Below, one piece after another: positions 40,830 through 48,156 of a stretch of 48,156 nt of DNA. The stretch covers positions 1 to 48,156 of the forward strand of contig DASRFJ010000160.1 in NCBI GenBank assembly GCA_035651595.1, given 5' to 3'. Both the position numbers and the translations under genes were made by a program. The notes under the pieces are model-generated. The model searched no databases. It was not told where the DNA came from and saw nothing but the letters and a program-made list of their open reading frames with translations. Every line of letters begins with the position of its first letter. Position 1 is the stretch's first letter. Source of the stretch: JAFARZ01 sp035651595. GTDB lineage: Bacteria > Actinomycetota > Actinomycetes > Streptosporangiales > Streptosporangiaceae.

Positions 40830-42500
40830 ATGGCAGGCGGACGCTCGCTCATTTCGAATGGCCAGGCACGGGACATCGGTGATCCTGTTCTTGGCGGTGG
40901 GCATGCGAATCGGCGTAATCGGGTTCTGCTGTTCGCCATCCGTATTCTGCTCCTCGTCATGCTTGCCGCCGCGGTGCAGCTCCTGCTCGCCGACCGGGAA
41001 CTGCTGATCTCCTGGCTGCGCCCGCCGGCTGACCATCTGCCGGGGCCGATCCGGCCGTTCGCTACGGGTAAAGGCTGGCCAGGCATTTATCCGCTGCTCG
41101 CGTTCATTCTGGTCGCGCTCGCCGCCCATCCGGTCTATCTTCGCCTTCGCTGGCTCGGCTGGCTGGTGCTCCCGCTCGCGGTCGTGGCAGCACTGCTGAT
41201 CGTCATCGACGTGCCGAAGTCGCTGAGCCACGCCGGTGCGGTGCCGGTGGGCGGCTGGGCCCAGGTGCTTGCCGCCGGGTTCCTGGCCGTGCTACTCGCC
41301 AAGTTCGCGCTCCTGCATCGTTATGCGAGCCGGGCCTATACGCGGGTGCCAGAGAAACCGTTGCCGCTGCTGCCCTCTCAGGAGGAGAACGCCCGCGAGC
41401 TTATCGCGCTGATAACGGAAAGCGCGGCCGACCGTGTCCTGCCCATCGAGGGACGCCTCGGCGAAGGCAAATCGTTTCTGGTCCACTGGCTACGGCGGGC
41501 TTGGGAGGACGACCGATCCAAACCCGTGATCGTCATCGTGGACGTATGGCAGCAGCAGACGGAATCCGATCTGCAGGGTGCGATCCTGGAGAGCCTGTAC
41601 AGTCACCCGGCGTATCTGGAACGACTGAACTGGCTGCAGATTCCCGCCAGCTTCTTGATCGCCCGCTGGATCGCCGCGGTGCACAACCTCCGCTCCAGCA
41701 TTGAACTCAAGGTACGGGACAATAAGGCCGCGTTCGAACTCGACCTGAATATCCCCAGGCTGCGCTGGCAATCCCATTTCGAGCGGGTAACGAGCCGGGT
41801 TACCCGGTCCGGCCGGGGTACCGTCGTGGTGCTTGACGAGATCGACCGGGCCGCGCCGCTGGTCGCGCAGGCGGCGCTGACGCTTGCCCGCCGCTCGGTC
41901 GATGTTCCGGGGGTAACTGTGGTTATCCCGTATATCCGCTCGCTGATCCGGTTCAAGGCATTCAACCCCCTGCTCTCGACGCTGCCCGACCTTGGTTCCG
42001 CGATGGATGCGATCCTCTACGAGGAGCGCTTCGGTGCTCTTTCGAACAGCGCCCTCGGGAACCCGGACGACAGCATCCTGTCCACGTGGACCGCGCTGTG
42101 GGACTCCGATGGCGAGACCGGAACGGGCCTGCTGTCGAGCGCGCCATATGCCAGCGACCGGTCGCTGACCGACGCGCTTCGGCTGGGTGTGTTCGCCACT
42201 GCCCCCCGGCCGTTCCGTGACCGGATGCAGGAGCGGTTCGAGGAGAAGTACCTGGGGGCGGCCGCCCTGCAGCTGCATCCGCCCAAGCCAGAGGACCTCG
42301 CCGCGATGGTGGTTACCTTCGAGGGCCTCAGCCGAAAGGTCTCCAGGCTGGCCTTGAGGACAGGGGAAGCAATCTCGCCCGTAGCTTCCTGTACCACCAG
42401 GCGCTATTGGGTGCCTGGCATCTCCTTCGTGACGGGAGCCCGGCCCTCACCAGTCAGGCTCGTGAGGTCATTGCGGGATCGGCCGGCAACGCTGGCGTGA
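40830..42500 (+). CDS. Membrane-anchored KAP-like P-loop NTPase, N-terminal part (frame breaks near 42355)
   Basis: Best start ATG 40830 (AAGGTGG just upstream; 40659 and 40773 are alternatives). Three or four helices lie in residues ~28-175 (VLLFAIRILLLVMLAAAVQL, YPLLAFILVALAAHPVYL, WLVLPLAVVAALLIVI). The NTPase follows: Walker A GRLGEGKS (208-215), IVIVDVWQQQTESDLQGAIL (the KAP-like segment after strand 2) and Walker B VVVLDEIDR (332-340). The domain order fits KAP NTPases, membrane-associated ATPases often linked to conflict systems. Near 42350-42365 the protein-like reading moves to another frame, which continues as the next feature. The ~45 residues after that in this frame (ISPVASCTTRRYW...) look non-native. 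Confidence 0.75.
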   Translation: MAGGRSLISNGQARDIGDPVLGGGHANRRNRVLLFAIRILLLVMLAAAVQLLLADRELLISWLRPPADHLPGPIRPFATGKGWPGIYPLLAFILVALAAHPVYLRLRWLGWLVLPLAVVAALLIVIDVPKSLSHAGAVPVGGWAQVLAAGFLAVLLAKFALLHRYASRAYTRVPEKPLPLLPSQEENARELIALITESAADRVLPIEGRLGEGKSFLVHWLRRAWEDDRSKPVIVIVDVWQQQTESDLQGAILESLYSHPAYLERLNWLQIPASFLIARWIAAVHNLRSSIELKVRDNKAAFELDLNIPRLRWQSHFERVTSRVTRSGRGTVVVLDEIDRAAPLVAQAALTLARRSVDVPGVTVVIPYIRSLIRFKAFNPLLSTLPDLGSAMDAILYEERFGALSNSALGNPDDSILSTWTALWDSDGETGTGLLSSAPYASDRSLTDALRLGVFATAPRPFRDRMQERFEEKYLGAAALQLHPPKPEDLAAMVVTFEGLSRKVSRLALRTGEAISPVASCTTRRYWVPGISFVTGARPSPVRLVRSLRDRPATLA

Positions 42501-43552
42501 ATCTGTGGCACCTGATGCCGAACAGCGGCGCGGACGCGCCCGGCGCGGACGTCGTCAGGGACGTGCGGAGCATCCAGGCGATTTCGGTACGCGAGCTCTC
42601 GGTACCGGAGAGCCAGGCGGCGGCGATCCTCGACGCGATGGGCTTGGCGCACGCCGAAGCCCGGGCCGCGCTGACCGTACTTGACGGGATGGGCGCCCTG
42701 GGCGGCGCCTGGACCGGCGATCCGATCGCGATGTCACGGCTGGAGTCGGCGGCGGCGTTGAGTACGGCGGCCGCGGCAACCAGTCTCAGCCAGGTCGCGG
42801 TGCGCATGTTCAACGCATCGGTGTCACTTGTCGAGGTCTCCGGGCCGACCTCGCTGCACGCGCGCATGATGCTCAACCTGCTCGGCCTGCGATGGTCGCT
42901 GCTCCTCAGCGATGACTTGCTGGACGCGCTGGACCGGCTTCAGGGGCTTGATTGCGCTGCGGCGTTCCTGCGGGTGGTCTGGCAGTACCTGGACGAGGGA
43001 TACGACCACCCCGAGGCCTGGTCCGCTGTGAACGAGTTCGCCGCGCTGCTTAGCGATCTGGCCGGGCGGCTGCCACGGAACCGCCCGAGCCTGGTGGCCG
43101 GCGTGGCCACGTTCGCTGAGGCGGCGGGCCAGCTCCGGCTCCGGATCGCGACCATCCAGCGCGACACCGGCCGTGACATCGATGTCGCGGAACTAGCCGA
43201 CGCTACTACCCGGACTATCGACGCGCTGCGGCTGTCGGGCACGTCTCCGCGTACCGGTGTCGTGGAAGACAACCTGCTGGACAGCGCAACCCTGCTGCGC
43301 GGCATCTTCGTGGACCTGCTCGGCCAGGCGAGGTGGGGTCTGCTGGACACGGTCAGCGAGCTGGTGAGCCTGCGTGATCGCGCCCGCGAGGAATTCATCG
43401 CTCGCTATGCGCGATTCACCGCACCGGATGCCGCGCCCGTGGTGATCGCGGGAGCACTCACCCGCGATGAATGGCGGGAAGTCGAAGCACGATTTCTTCG
43501 CGACCCCGGCTCGATTATCCCGGTGGTAGCCGACGAGTTCCCGGCTGACTGA
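42407..43552 (+). CDS. C-terminal part of the KAP-like NTPase, in a shifted frame
   Basis: 381 residues are open from a weak TTG at 42407, but protein-like sequence in this frame starts earlier (from about 42362: GSNLARSFLYHQALLGAWHL), with no RBS or start. It is therefore most simply the continuation of the upstream NTPase after a frame change. It is helical, with TILDAMGL-like amphipathic stretches (ESQAAAILDAMGLAHAEARA, ARMMLNLLGLRWSLLLSDDL) and no recognised domain. Alternatives are a separate subunit with a 94-bp overlap, a sequencing indel, or real inactivation. It ends 1 bp from the stop of the convergent Usp gene. Confidence 0.65.
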   Translation: MGAWHLLRDGSPALTSQAREVIAGSAGNAGVNLWHLMPNSGADAPGADVVRDVRSIQAISVRELSVPESQAAAILDAMGLAHAEARAALTVLDGMGALGGAWTGDPIAMSRLESAAALSTAAAATSLSQVAVRMFNASVSLVEVSGPTSLHARMMLNLLGLRWSLLLSDDLLDALDRLQGLDCAAAFLRVVWQYLDEGYDHPEAWSAVNEFAALLSDLAGRLPRNRPSLVAGVATFAEAAGQLRLRIATIQRDTGRDIDVAELADATTRTIDALRLSGTSPRTGVVEDNLLDSATLLRGIFVDLLGQARWGLLDTVSELVSLRDRAREEFIARYARFTAPDAAPVVIAGALTRDEWREVEARFLRDPGSIIPVVADEFPAD

Positions 43553-43553
43553 G

Positions 43554-43991
43554 CTACGGCACGACGACGACCACGGGCACGGGACGCCGGGCGATGAGGC
43601 GCTGGCCCATCGAGCCGGCGAAACGGTGGCGGACCTTGGTGGACTTGCCCACCACGAGCAGGTCGGCGTGCACCGCGTCGGCTACCTGCAGCAACTCGGT
43701 CGCGGGATCACCGGGGGCGTGGATGAAGATGAGGTCGAGTCCATGGCTGATGCTCTCGGCCTCCTCGGCGATCGCCTGGCCTTCGGGTGCCTCGTCGGCT
43801 CCGGCGAACACGGCGACGACCCGGCCGCCCATCCGGCGGGCCTCGCCGCATCCCCAGCTGAAGGCGTCCCATGACGTGGGGGAGCCGTCGGTCCCGATCA
43901 CCACGGTCGCGATCCCCGTCGGGCCGGACCCGGGTAGCCCTGATCCGGCCGCGGCGATCTGCCGACGGGACTTGGGCGACCTCAGGCGCAT
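43554..43991 (-). CDS. Universal stress protein (UspA family)
   Basis: A 145-residue single Usp domain. VVIGTDGSPTSWDAFSWGCG is strand 1 with the Asp of ATP-binding Usps; LLVVGKSTKVRHRFAGSMGQ replaces the classic G-2x-G-9x-G(S/T) with G-K-S-T...GSMGQ, so nucleotide binding is likely but not certain. GGAGG lies 8 bp before the ATG. A basic ~20-residue N-terminal extension is present. Convergent with the NTPase gene. Confidence 0.88.
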   Translation of the reverse strand: MRLRSPKSRRQIAAAGSGLPGSGPTGIATVVIGTDGSPTSWDAFSWGCGEARRMGGRVVAVFAGADEAPEGQAIAEEAESISHGLDLIFIHAPGDPATELLQVADAVHADLLVVGKSTKVRHRFAGSMGQRLIARRPVPVVVVVP

Positions 43992-44012
43992 GTCGCTGCC
44001 TCCAATGACCGG

Positions 44013-44453
44013 TCAGTGCTGCTGAGCGGCGCGCCGCTCGTCGTCGAGTTCGTTCAGGTGCCGCAGCGCGGGGGCGGCCGCCAGCAGGGTGGCGACCTCG
44101 TCCGCGGGCAGCTTGCCGATCAGCTGGGCGAACGCGTCCGCTCCGGCCCGGCGGCGGGCCCGCAGGTAACCGGCGCCGGCCGCGGTGAGCGCGACCAGCA
44201 CCACGCGCTGGTCTTGCGGCGCCGGCCGCCGTTCGACCAGGCCCGCTCGCTCCAGCACGTTGACGAGCGCGGTCATCGACGGCTGGGCCACGCCCTCGAT
44301 GACCGCCAGGTCGGTGATCCGCCGGGGCCCGGTTCGCTCCACCGTGGCCAGCGTCGACACCGAGGTGAGGCTGAGGTCCCTTGGCTGCTGCACGACAACG
44401 CCCGCGACCAGCCGGAACAACGCCTCGGCAATGGCGGACCGCGCCTCGCTCAC
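44013..44453 (-). CDS. MarR-family transcriptional regulator
   Basis: 146 residues from GTG 44453 (VSEARSAIAEALF). The winged helix includes LTSVSTLATVERTGPRRITD, GVAQPSMTALVNVLERAGLV and the wing PAPQDQRVVLVALTAAG. It is divergent from an aldo/keto reductase gene with an 81-bp gap containing two inverted repeats, which suggests coupled control of the reductase. Confidence 0.88.
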   Translation of the reverse strand: MSEARSAIAEALFRLVAGVVVQQPRDLSLTSVSTLATVERTGPRRITDLAVIEGVAQPSMTALVNVLERAGLVERRPAPQDQRVVLVALTAAGAGYLRARRRAGADAFAQLIGKLPADEVATLLAAAPALRHLNELDDERRAAQQH

Positions 44454-44471
44454 GCCATAAGCATAGCCATA

Positions 44472-44519
44472 TCTATATAGACGTGGTAATGGAAGCCTTG
44501 CGCTAGAGAGCGCTCTAGC
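44472..44519. promoter_or_regulatory. Two inverted repeats between the MarR and aldo/keto reductase genes
   Basis: TCTATATAGA (44472-44481) is a perfect 10-bp palindrome 19 bp from the marR start. GCTAGAG-AGCG-CTCTAGC (44502-44519) has perfect 7-bp arms 15 bp before the reductase start. Both are plausible regulator sites in this divergent promoter region. Confidence 0.5.
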
Positions 44520-44534
44520 AAGCAGACTGGCCCG

Positions 44535-45521
44535 ATGAGATACCGAACGATCGGCGCGGACCCGGCCACCGCGCGCGAGGTGAGCGTGCTCAGCCTGGGC
44601 GCGATGAACTTCGGCACCCGGACCGACGAGGCGACATCGTTCGCCATCCTCGACCGGTTCATCGAGGCCGGCGGGAACTTCATCGACACGTCGGACAACT
44701 ACGCGTTCTGGGTGAACGGCACGCAGGGCGGCGAGAGCGAGGAACTGCTCGGCCGCTGGCGCCGCGACCGCGGCATCACCCGGGAGGCCGTCATCGCCAC
44801 CAAGGTCGGCGCGCGCCCGACGGCCCCGGGTCACAGCTACTTCACCCACCGGGAGGGCCTGTCCGCGAAGGTGATCAGGGAATCCGCGGACCGCAGCAGG
44901 GAACGGCTCGGGGTGGAGCGGCTCGACCTGCTGTACGCGCACATCGTAGACCACGCCGTGCCGCTGGCGGAGACCGTCGAGGGCTTCGCCGCCCTGGTGA
45001 AGGACGGCACGGCCGGCCTGCTGGGCGTCAGCAACCACTGGTCATGGCGGGTCGAGCGGGCCAGGAACCTGGCGGCCGCGGCGGGCCTGCCGGGCTACGA
45101 GGTGCTCCAGTACCACCACACCTACGCGCGGATGCGGACCGACCAGCCGACCCGGCTGTCCCCGGACGGGGAGATCGGCGCGGCGGCCGGCGACCTGCTC
45201 GACTACGTGCGCGCCGATCCCGCGCTGAAGCTGGTCGCCTACTCGCCGCTGCTCGGCGGCGCCTACGACCGCGCGGACCGGCCCATGTCGCCAGAACACG
45301 ATCACCCGGGCACCGTCGCCCGGCTCGCGGCGCTCCGCGAGGTCGCCGCCGAGACCGGCGCGACCGCCGGGCAGGTGGTGCTGGCCTGGCTGATGGGCGG
45401 CGACGTTCCGGTGATTCCGCTGGTCGGGGCCTCCTCGGTGGCGCAGCTCAACAAGAGCCTGGCCGCCGTCGACCTGGCGCTGACCGCGGATCAGCGCGCG
45501 AGGCTGGATGCTGCTAACTAA
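44535..45521 (+). CDS. Aldo/keto reductase
   Basis: A 328-residue NADPH-dependent (beta/alpha)8 oxidoreductase. Tetrad positions are visible: Asp and Tyr in FIDTSDNYAFW, Lys in VIATKVGARP, His in DLLYAHIVDH. GLLGVSNHWSW and the C-terminal cofactor segment (VIPLVGASSVAQLNKSLAAV) are typical. The substrate is unknown. It is divergent from a MarR regulator that may respond to an aromatic or electrophilic compound. Confidence 0.9.
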   Translation: MRYRTIGADPATAREVSVLSLGAMNFGTRTDEATSFAILDRFIEAGGNFIDTSDNYAFWVNGTQGGESEELLGRWRRDRGITREAVIATKVGARPTAPGHSYFTHREGLSAKVIRESADRSRERLGVERLDLLYAHIVDHAVPLAETVEGFAALVKDGTAGLLGVSNHWSWRVERARNLAAAAGLPGYEVLQYHHTYARMRTDQPTRLSPDGEIGAAAGDLLDYVRADPALKLVAYSPLLGGAYDRADRPMSPEHDHPGTVARLAALREVAAETGATAGQVVLAWLMGGDVPVIPLVGASSVAQLNKSLAAVDLALTADQRARLDAAN

Positions 45522-45547
45522 CGGGCAGAACGGCAGCCGTGCTTGGT

Positions 45548-46261
45548 TCAGTTCAGCCCGTACACCACGGTGACTGAGGCGGTCACCTGCTGGCTTCCCG
45601 CGGAAACCGGTACCGGCTTGGCGCCGCCGAACATCGCCCCGCCCGTCAGCGGCCGGACCGGCACGACGGTGCTGCCTTCGGCGATGCTCAGCACATCGCC
45701 GAGACGCCGGCCGGCCGCCGTCGCGTACTGCTCGGCGCGTGTCCTCGCGTCGGCGATGGCGTCGGCGCGGGCGCTCGCGATCAGCCGGGCGGACTGATCG
45801 GTCAGGTCGAGCTGGACGCTGTCGACGCGGACCGCGTTGCCGCCCGCGTCGACGGCGTCGGTGATCTGTTTGCCCGCCTTGGCGAGCCCGTGCAGTTCCG
45901 CGGTGAGCTGCTCGTCCGCGGTGTAGCCGGTGATGGCGCCCTGCTGGTTGTACTGCGGCTGGACGTCCAAGCCCGACGTCTGCAGGTCCCTCGCGGCCAC
46001 GCCGTCCGCGAGTAGCGCGTCCTGGACCCGGCCCATGGACCGGCTGGCCGCGTCCAGCGCCGCGCTCACCGAGGAGGCGGCCGCGGATACGTCCAGCGCC
46101 AGCCCAAGCTCATCCGGCGTCCCGGACGCCGTTCCGGTCCCGGTCACGGTGACCGTCGACGGTGGCGCCGAAGCCAAGGCCGGCGCCGCCGGCAAAACGC
46201 CGACGACCCCCAGCGCTGCGACCAGTGAGGCTAGACGTGACAGTGAGCTTGCTGGTGCCAT
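45548..46261 (-). CDS. Secreted SIMPL (DUF541) domain protein
   Basis: A 237-residue protein with a signal peptide (LASLVAALGVVGVLPAAPAL ASA) and a SIMPL/DUF541 domain: STVTVTGTGTASGTPDELGL, LQTSGLDVQPQYN, ARADAIADARTRAEQYA and a C-terminal VTASVTVVYGL strand. Members are periplasmic or surface proteins of unclear function, some forming oligomeric rings. Convergent with the aldo/keto reductase gene. Confidence 0.87.
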   Translation of the reverse strand: MAPASSLSRLASLVAALGVVGVLPAAPALASAPPSTVTVTGTGTASGTPDELGLALDVSAAASSVSAALDAASRSMGRVQDALLADGVAARDLQTSGLDVQPQYNQQGAITGYTADEQLTAELHGLAKAGKQITDAVDAGGNAVRVDSVQLDLTDQSARLIASARADAIADARTRAEQYATAAGRRLGDVLSIAEGSTVVPVRPLTGGAMFGGAKPVPVSAGSQQVTASVTVVYGLN

Positions 46262-46607
46262 GCTCTACCAACTATCAGATACCTCTCCGTAATGGAAGAG
46301 GAACGCAATGCGACTAGACAGGTTTGCCCGCAGTGCCCGCTATGTCCCGCGCGATGGGGCCTCGATAACGTGGCAGTTTCCCCCTTCGTGGTAACGCGGC
46401 CCTCGCGTACGGGGGTCGATCTACCACAAGGGGGTAATCGCACACATCGTCGACGGATCTGGCAATGCGCTCTTACCCCGACAGTCGCCGGCGCGCGTTC
46501 CGCATGATCGTGAATGGTTGCCCATAGCGAACGTGAATTGGTTACATCTTGACGGGGCGGGTTCCGGGCGGCAGGCTGGTCGCAAACCGGGACGAGAGGA
46601 GCTGATC
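46262..46607. other. Gene-free stretch holding repeat A5
   Basis: Divergent intergenic region. It contains palindrome A5 (46368-46447) and the upstream region of the GH3 gene, with a good RBS (GAGAGGAG) at 46595-46602. No other feature seen. Confidence 0.6.
46368..46447. repeat. Family A palindromic repeat, copy A5
   Basis: ACGTGGCAGTTTCCCCCTTC ... AAGGGGGTAATCGCACACAT, with a central GCCCTCGCGTACGGGGGTC. It is the most diverged of the five copies; its right arm end has drifted. Confidence 0.7.
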
Positions 46608-47735
46608 ATGTCGACCATGCCGGATAACGCGCTCAGCCGGCGAGGCGTGCTGATGGGCGGTGTTGGCATTGCCGCAACCGGTCTGTGGCGGACGGTCGGC
46701 CAGCAGGCGCGCCCGGCACCGCACGCGGCGCTTACCCCGCAGCAGCTCGCCGGGCAGCGGGTGATCTTCTCTTACCACGGGCTCACCCCACCGGACAGCC
46801 TGCTCGAGCAGATCAGCTCGGGCCAGGCGGCCGGCGTCATCTTCTTCGGCGAGAACATCTCCAGCGAGTCCCAGATCGCCGCGGTGATCGGCCAGCTGAA
46901 CGCGGCGAACGCGCAGAGCCCGGTGAAGGCGCCGCTGCTGCTGATGACGGACCAGGAGGGCGGCATCGTGCGCCGGCTGCCCGGGGCGCCGACGCTGTCG
47001 GAAAAGCAGGTCGGGGCGTCATCCGACCCGGTCGCCCAGGCAAAGCTGGCGGGCACCGGCGCCGGGCAGAACCTGGCCGGGGTGGGCATGAACGTCAACC
47101 TCGCGCCGGTGCTCGACGTGTTCCGGCAGGCGGGCAACTTCATCGACGAGTTCGGGCGCTCGTACAGTTCCGATCCGCGGATCGTGACCGAATGCGGGAA
47201 GGCGATGGTCAAGGCGCAGCAGGCCGTCGGGCCCGCGGCGACCGCCAAGCACTTCCCCGGGCTCGGTGCGGCGACCGTCTCGCAGAACACCGACCTTGGT
47301 CCGGTCACCCTGGACCTGTCCCTCTCGGACCTGCGCAGCATCGACGAGCGGCCCTACCACCAGGTGATCGCCGCGGGCGTCCGGCTGGTGATGTGCAGCT
47401 GGGCGGTATACCCGGCGCTGGACCCGAACCTTCCCGCGGGCCTGTCACCCGCCATCGTCCAGGGTGAACTGCGCCGGCGGCTCGGGTTCCGCGGCGTGAC
47501 GATCACCGATGCGCTGGAGGCGGGCGCGATCAGCGCGTTCGGCACCCCGGGACAGACCGGCGTGCTCGCGGCGAAGGCCGGGATGGACGTGCTGCTGGCT
47601 TCGGCGCGGGACGTCACCGAGGGTCAGGCGGTGGTATCCGGCCTGGCCGGCGCGCTGCAATCCGGCGCGCTGGAGGCCGGCTCGTTCCTGGCAGCGGTGG
47701 GCAGGACGATCGCGCTCCGGCTCAGCCTCGCGTAA
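46608..47735 (+). CDS. Tat-exported glycoside hydrolase family 3 protein (NagZ-like fold)
   Basis: 375 residues from ATG 46608. The N-terminus has a twin-arginine signal (LSRRGVLMGGVGIAATG). The GH3 N-terminal barrel follows: GVIFFGENI, LLMTDQEGGIVRRLPGAP, VNLAPVLDV, FGRSYSSDP, TAKHFPGLGAATVSQNTDLG, and the nucleophile strand VTITDALEAGAI. There is no C-terminal GH3 domain, as in NagZ. NagZ enzymes usually have KHFPGHG...DSH with a His/Asp acid-base dyad; here the loop has Leu and no DSH, so activity on beta-N-acetylglucosaminides is doubtful. The protein is probably in the envelope. Confidence 0.87.
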   Translation: MSTMPDNALSRRGVLMGGVGIAATGLWRTVGQQARPAPHAALTPQQLAGQRVIFSYHGLTPPDSLLEQISSGQAAGVIFFGENISSESQIAAVIGQLNAANAQSPVKAPLLLMTDQEGGIVRRLPGAPTLSEKQVGASSDPVAQAKLAGTGAGQNLAGVGMNVNLAPVLDVFRQAGNFIDEFGRSYSSDPRIVTECGKAMVKAQQAVGPAATAKHFPGLGAATVSQNTDLGPVTLDLSLSDLRSIDERPYHQVIAAGVRLVMCSWAVYPALDPNLPAGLSPAIVQGELRRRLGFRGVTITDALEAGAISAFGTPGQTGVLAAKAGMDVLLASARDVTEGQAVVSGLAGALQSGALEAGSFLAAVGRTIALRLSLA

Positions 47736-47756
47736 GCCAGCGCGCGTGCCAGGCGG

Positions 47757-48155
47757 TTACACATCGGCGACCAGCAGCCGGTACCCCGCGTCGAACCGGT
47801 CCAGGGGCAGCAGTTCGCTGTGCTGTTCCTGCCAGCGACCAGCCTCGATATCCGCGGCGAGCCGCCGCAATCCTGGCCGGAGTGCGTCCTCGCCGGCTCG
47901 TGCCAGCACCGAGATGCCTGCCCGCACGGCGGCATCGAGGTAAGCGCGAGGCCGGCGCCAGTAGGCGGCGGCGAAGCCGTCGGTGCAGTCGTGCGGGACG
48001 AGAACTGGCTCGGTACGCACACCGCCGAGCAGGTCGGCGAGGCGGCCAAGCGGCACCGCTCGCGCGTCGTCGAGCGCCGCCGCCTCCGGCAGGTAGTCGC
48101 GCAGCAGCCAGAACTTCCGGGTGACCCGCGGATCCCAGGTCAGGATCACGACACG
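47757..48155 (-). CDS. SAM-dependent methyltransferase, C-terminal part (5' truncated by window edge)
   Basis: The frame is open to the window end (RVVILTWDPRVTRKFWLLRD), so the GTG at 48149 is not the real start. Visible segments, RVVILTWDP, LPEAAALDDARAVPLGRLAD, VLVPHDCTDGFAAAYWRRP and AYLDAAVRAGISVLA, match the C-terminal half of actinobacterial type-11 class I methyltransferases. The SAM-binding N-terminal half lies outside. Confidence 0.75.
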   Translation of the reverse strand, partial: RVVILTWDPRVTRKFWLLRDYLPEAAALDDARAVPLGRLADLLGGVRTEPVLVPHDCTDGFAAAYWRRPRAYLDAAVRAGISVLARAGEDALRPGLRRLAADIEAGRWQEQHSELLPLDRFDAGYRLLVADV

Positions 48156-48156
48156 G

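Noticed and set aside
42340..42380. Programmed ribosomal frameshift in the NTPase gene
   Set aside because: I could not find a convincing X-XXY-YYZ slippery heptamer or a downstream structure; a plain indel or sequence error is simpler.
563..46447. Dispersed repeats as a CRISPR or attachment-site system
   Set aside because: Copies are 9-17 kb apart, not regularly spaced, and have no integrase or cas genes nearby.

Overview
The window is high-GC chromosomal DNA from an actinomycete, most likely a filamentous soil type in the broad Streptomycetales / Streptosporangiales / Catenulisporales area. The evidence is the strong G/C third-position bias, frequent GTG starts, a complete cvnABCD conservon, a large AAA-LuxR (LAL) regulator, an SCO4226-like DUF4242 protein, a GPP34 protein and many secreted hydrolases. 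I see no rRNA, tRNA, CRISPR array or complete transposase, and the genus cannot be fixed from what is visible.

Layout. 1-475: end of a circularly permuted ATP-grasp gene. 0.9-4.3 kb: secreted M36 metalloprotease and a VOC protein. 4.1-7.7 kb (minus): operon of M15 (VanY-like) D,D-peptidase, sensor kinase and response regulator, joined by 4-bp overlaps, with a perfect palindrome over the first start codon. 7.8-10 kb: GPP34 protein, YhhN lysoplasmalogenase, alpha/beta hydrolase. 10.3-17.4 kb: very large phospholipase-C-type phosphoesterase, LAL regulator, DUF4242 protein, MMPL remnant. 18-22.4 kb (minus): operon M20 amidohydrolase > FCD-GntR > alpha/beta hydrolase > APC permease, with an inverted-repeat operator upstream. 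22.5-28.5 kb: DUF488 protein, decayed HTH/P450 remnant, tRNA-binding-domain protein, HTH regulator, two-helix membrane peptide, S53 protease, membrane protein, SpoU methyltransferase. 28.9-32.2 kb: coupled GT2 glycosyltransferase and polytopic GT-like protein. 32.6-34.4 kb: secreted GH18 chitinase. 34.5-38.3 kb (minus): conservon cvnA-B-C-D. 38.6-48.2 kb: isochorismatase-fold protein, MarR/GlcG pair with an operator, membrane KAP-like NTPase split by a frameshift, Usp, MarR/aldo-keto reductase pair, SIMPL protein, Tat-exported GH3, and the end of a methyltransferase.

The main non-gene signal is a set of dispersed palindromic repeats. Family A is an ~82-bp imperfect palindrome present five times. 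Two of its copies sit in longer, near-identical blocks in opposite orientation, one of which has 19-bp terminal inverted repeats and spans 297 bp, like a MITE. Family B is a ~190-bp unit around a hairpin with 21-bp arms, present three times, with a diverged relative at 16.8 kb. Family C is a ~55-bp unit present twice. Several copies lie at the 3' ends of genes. In three genes (response regulator, LAL regulator, isochorismatase-like protein) the reading frame runs through the repeat, replacing the expected stop with a foreign C-terminal tail. This repeat biology, and the frameshifted NTPase, are the parts of the window least explained by ordinary annotation.
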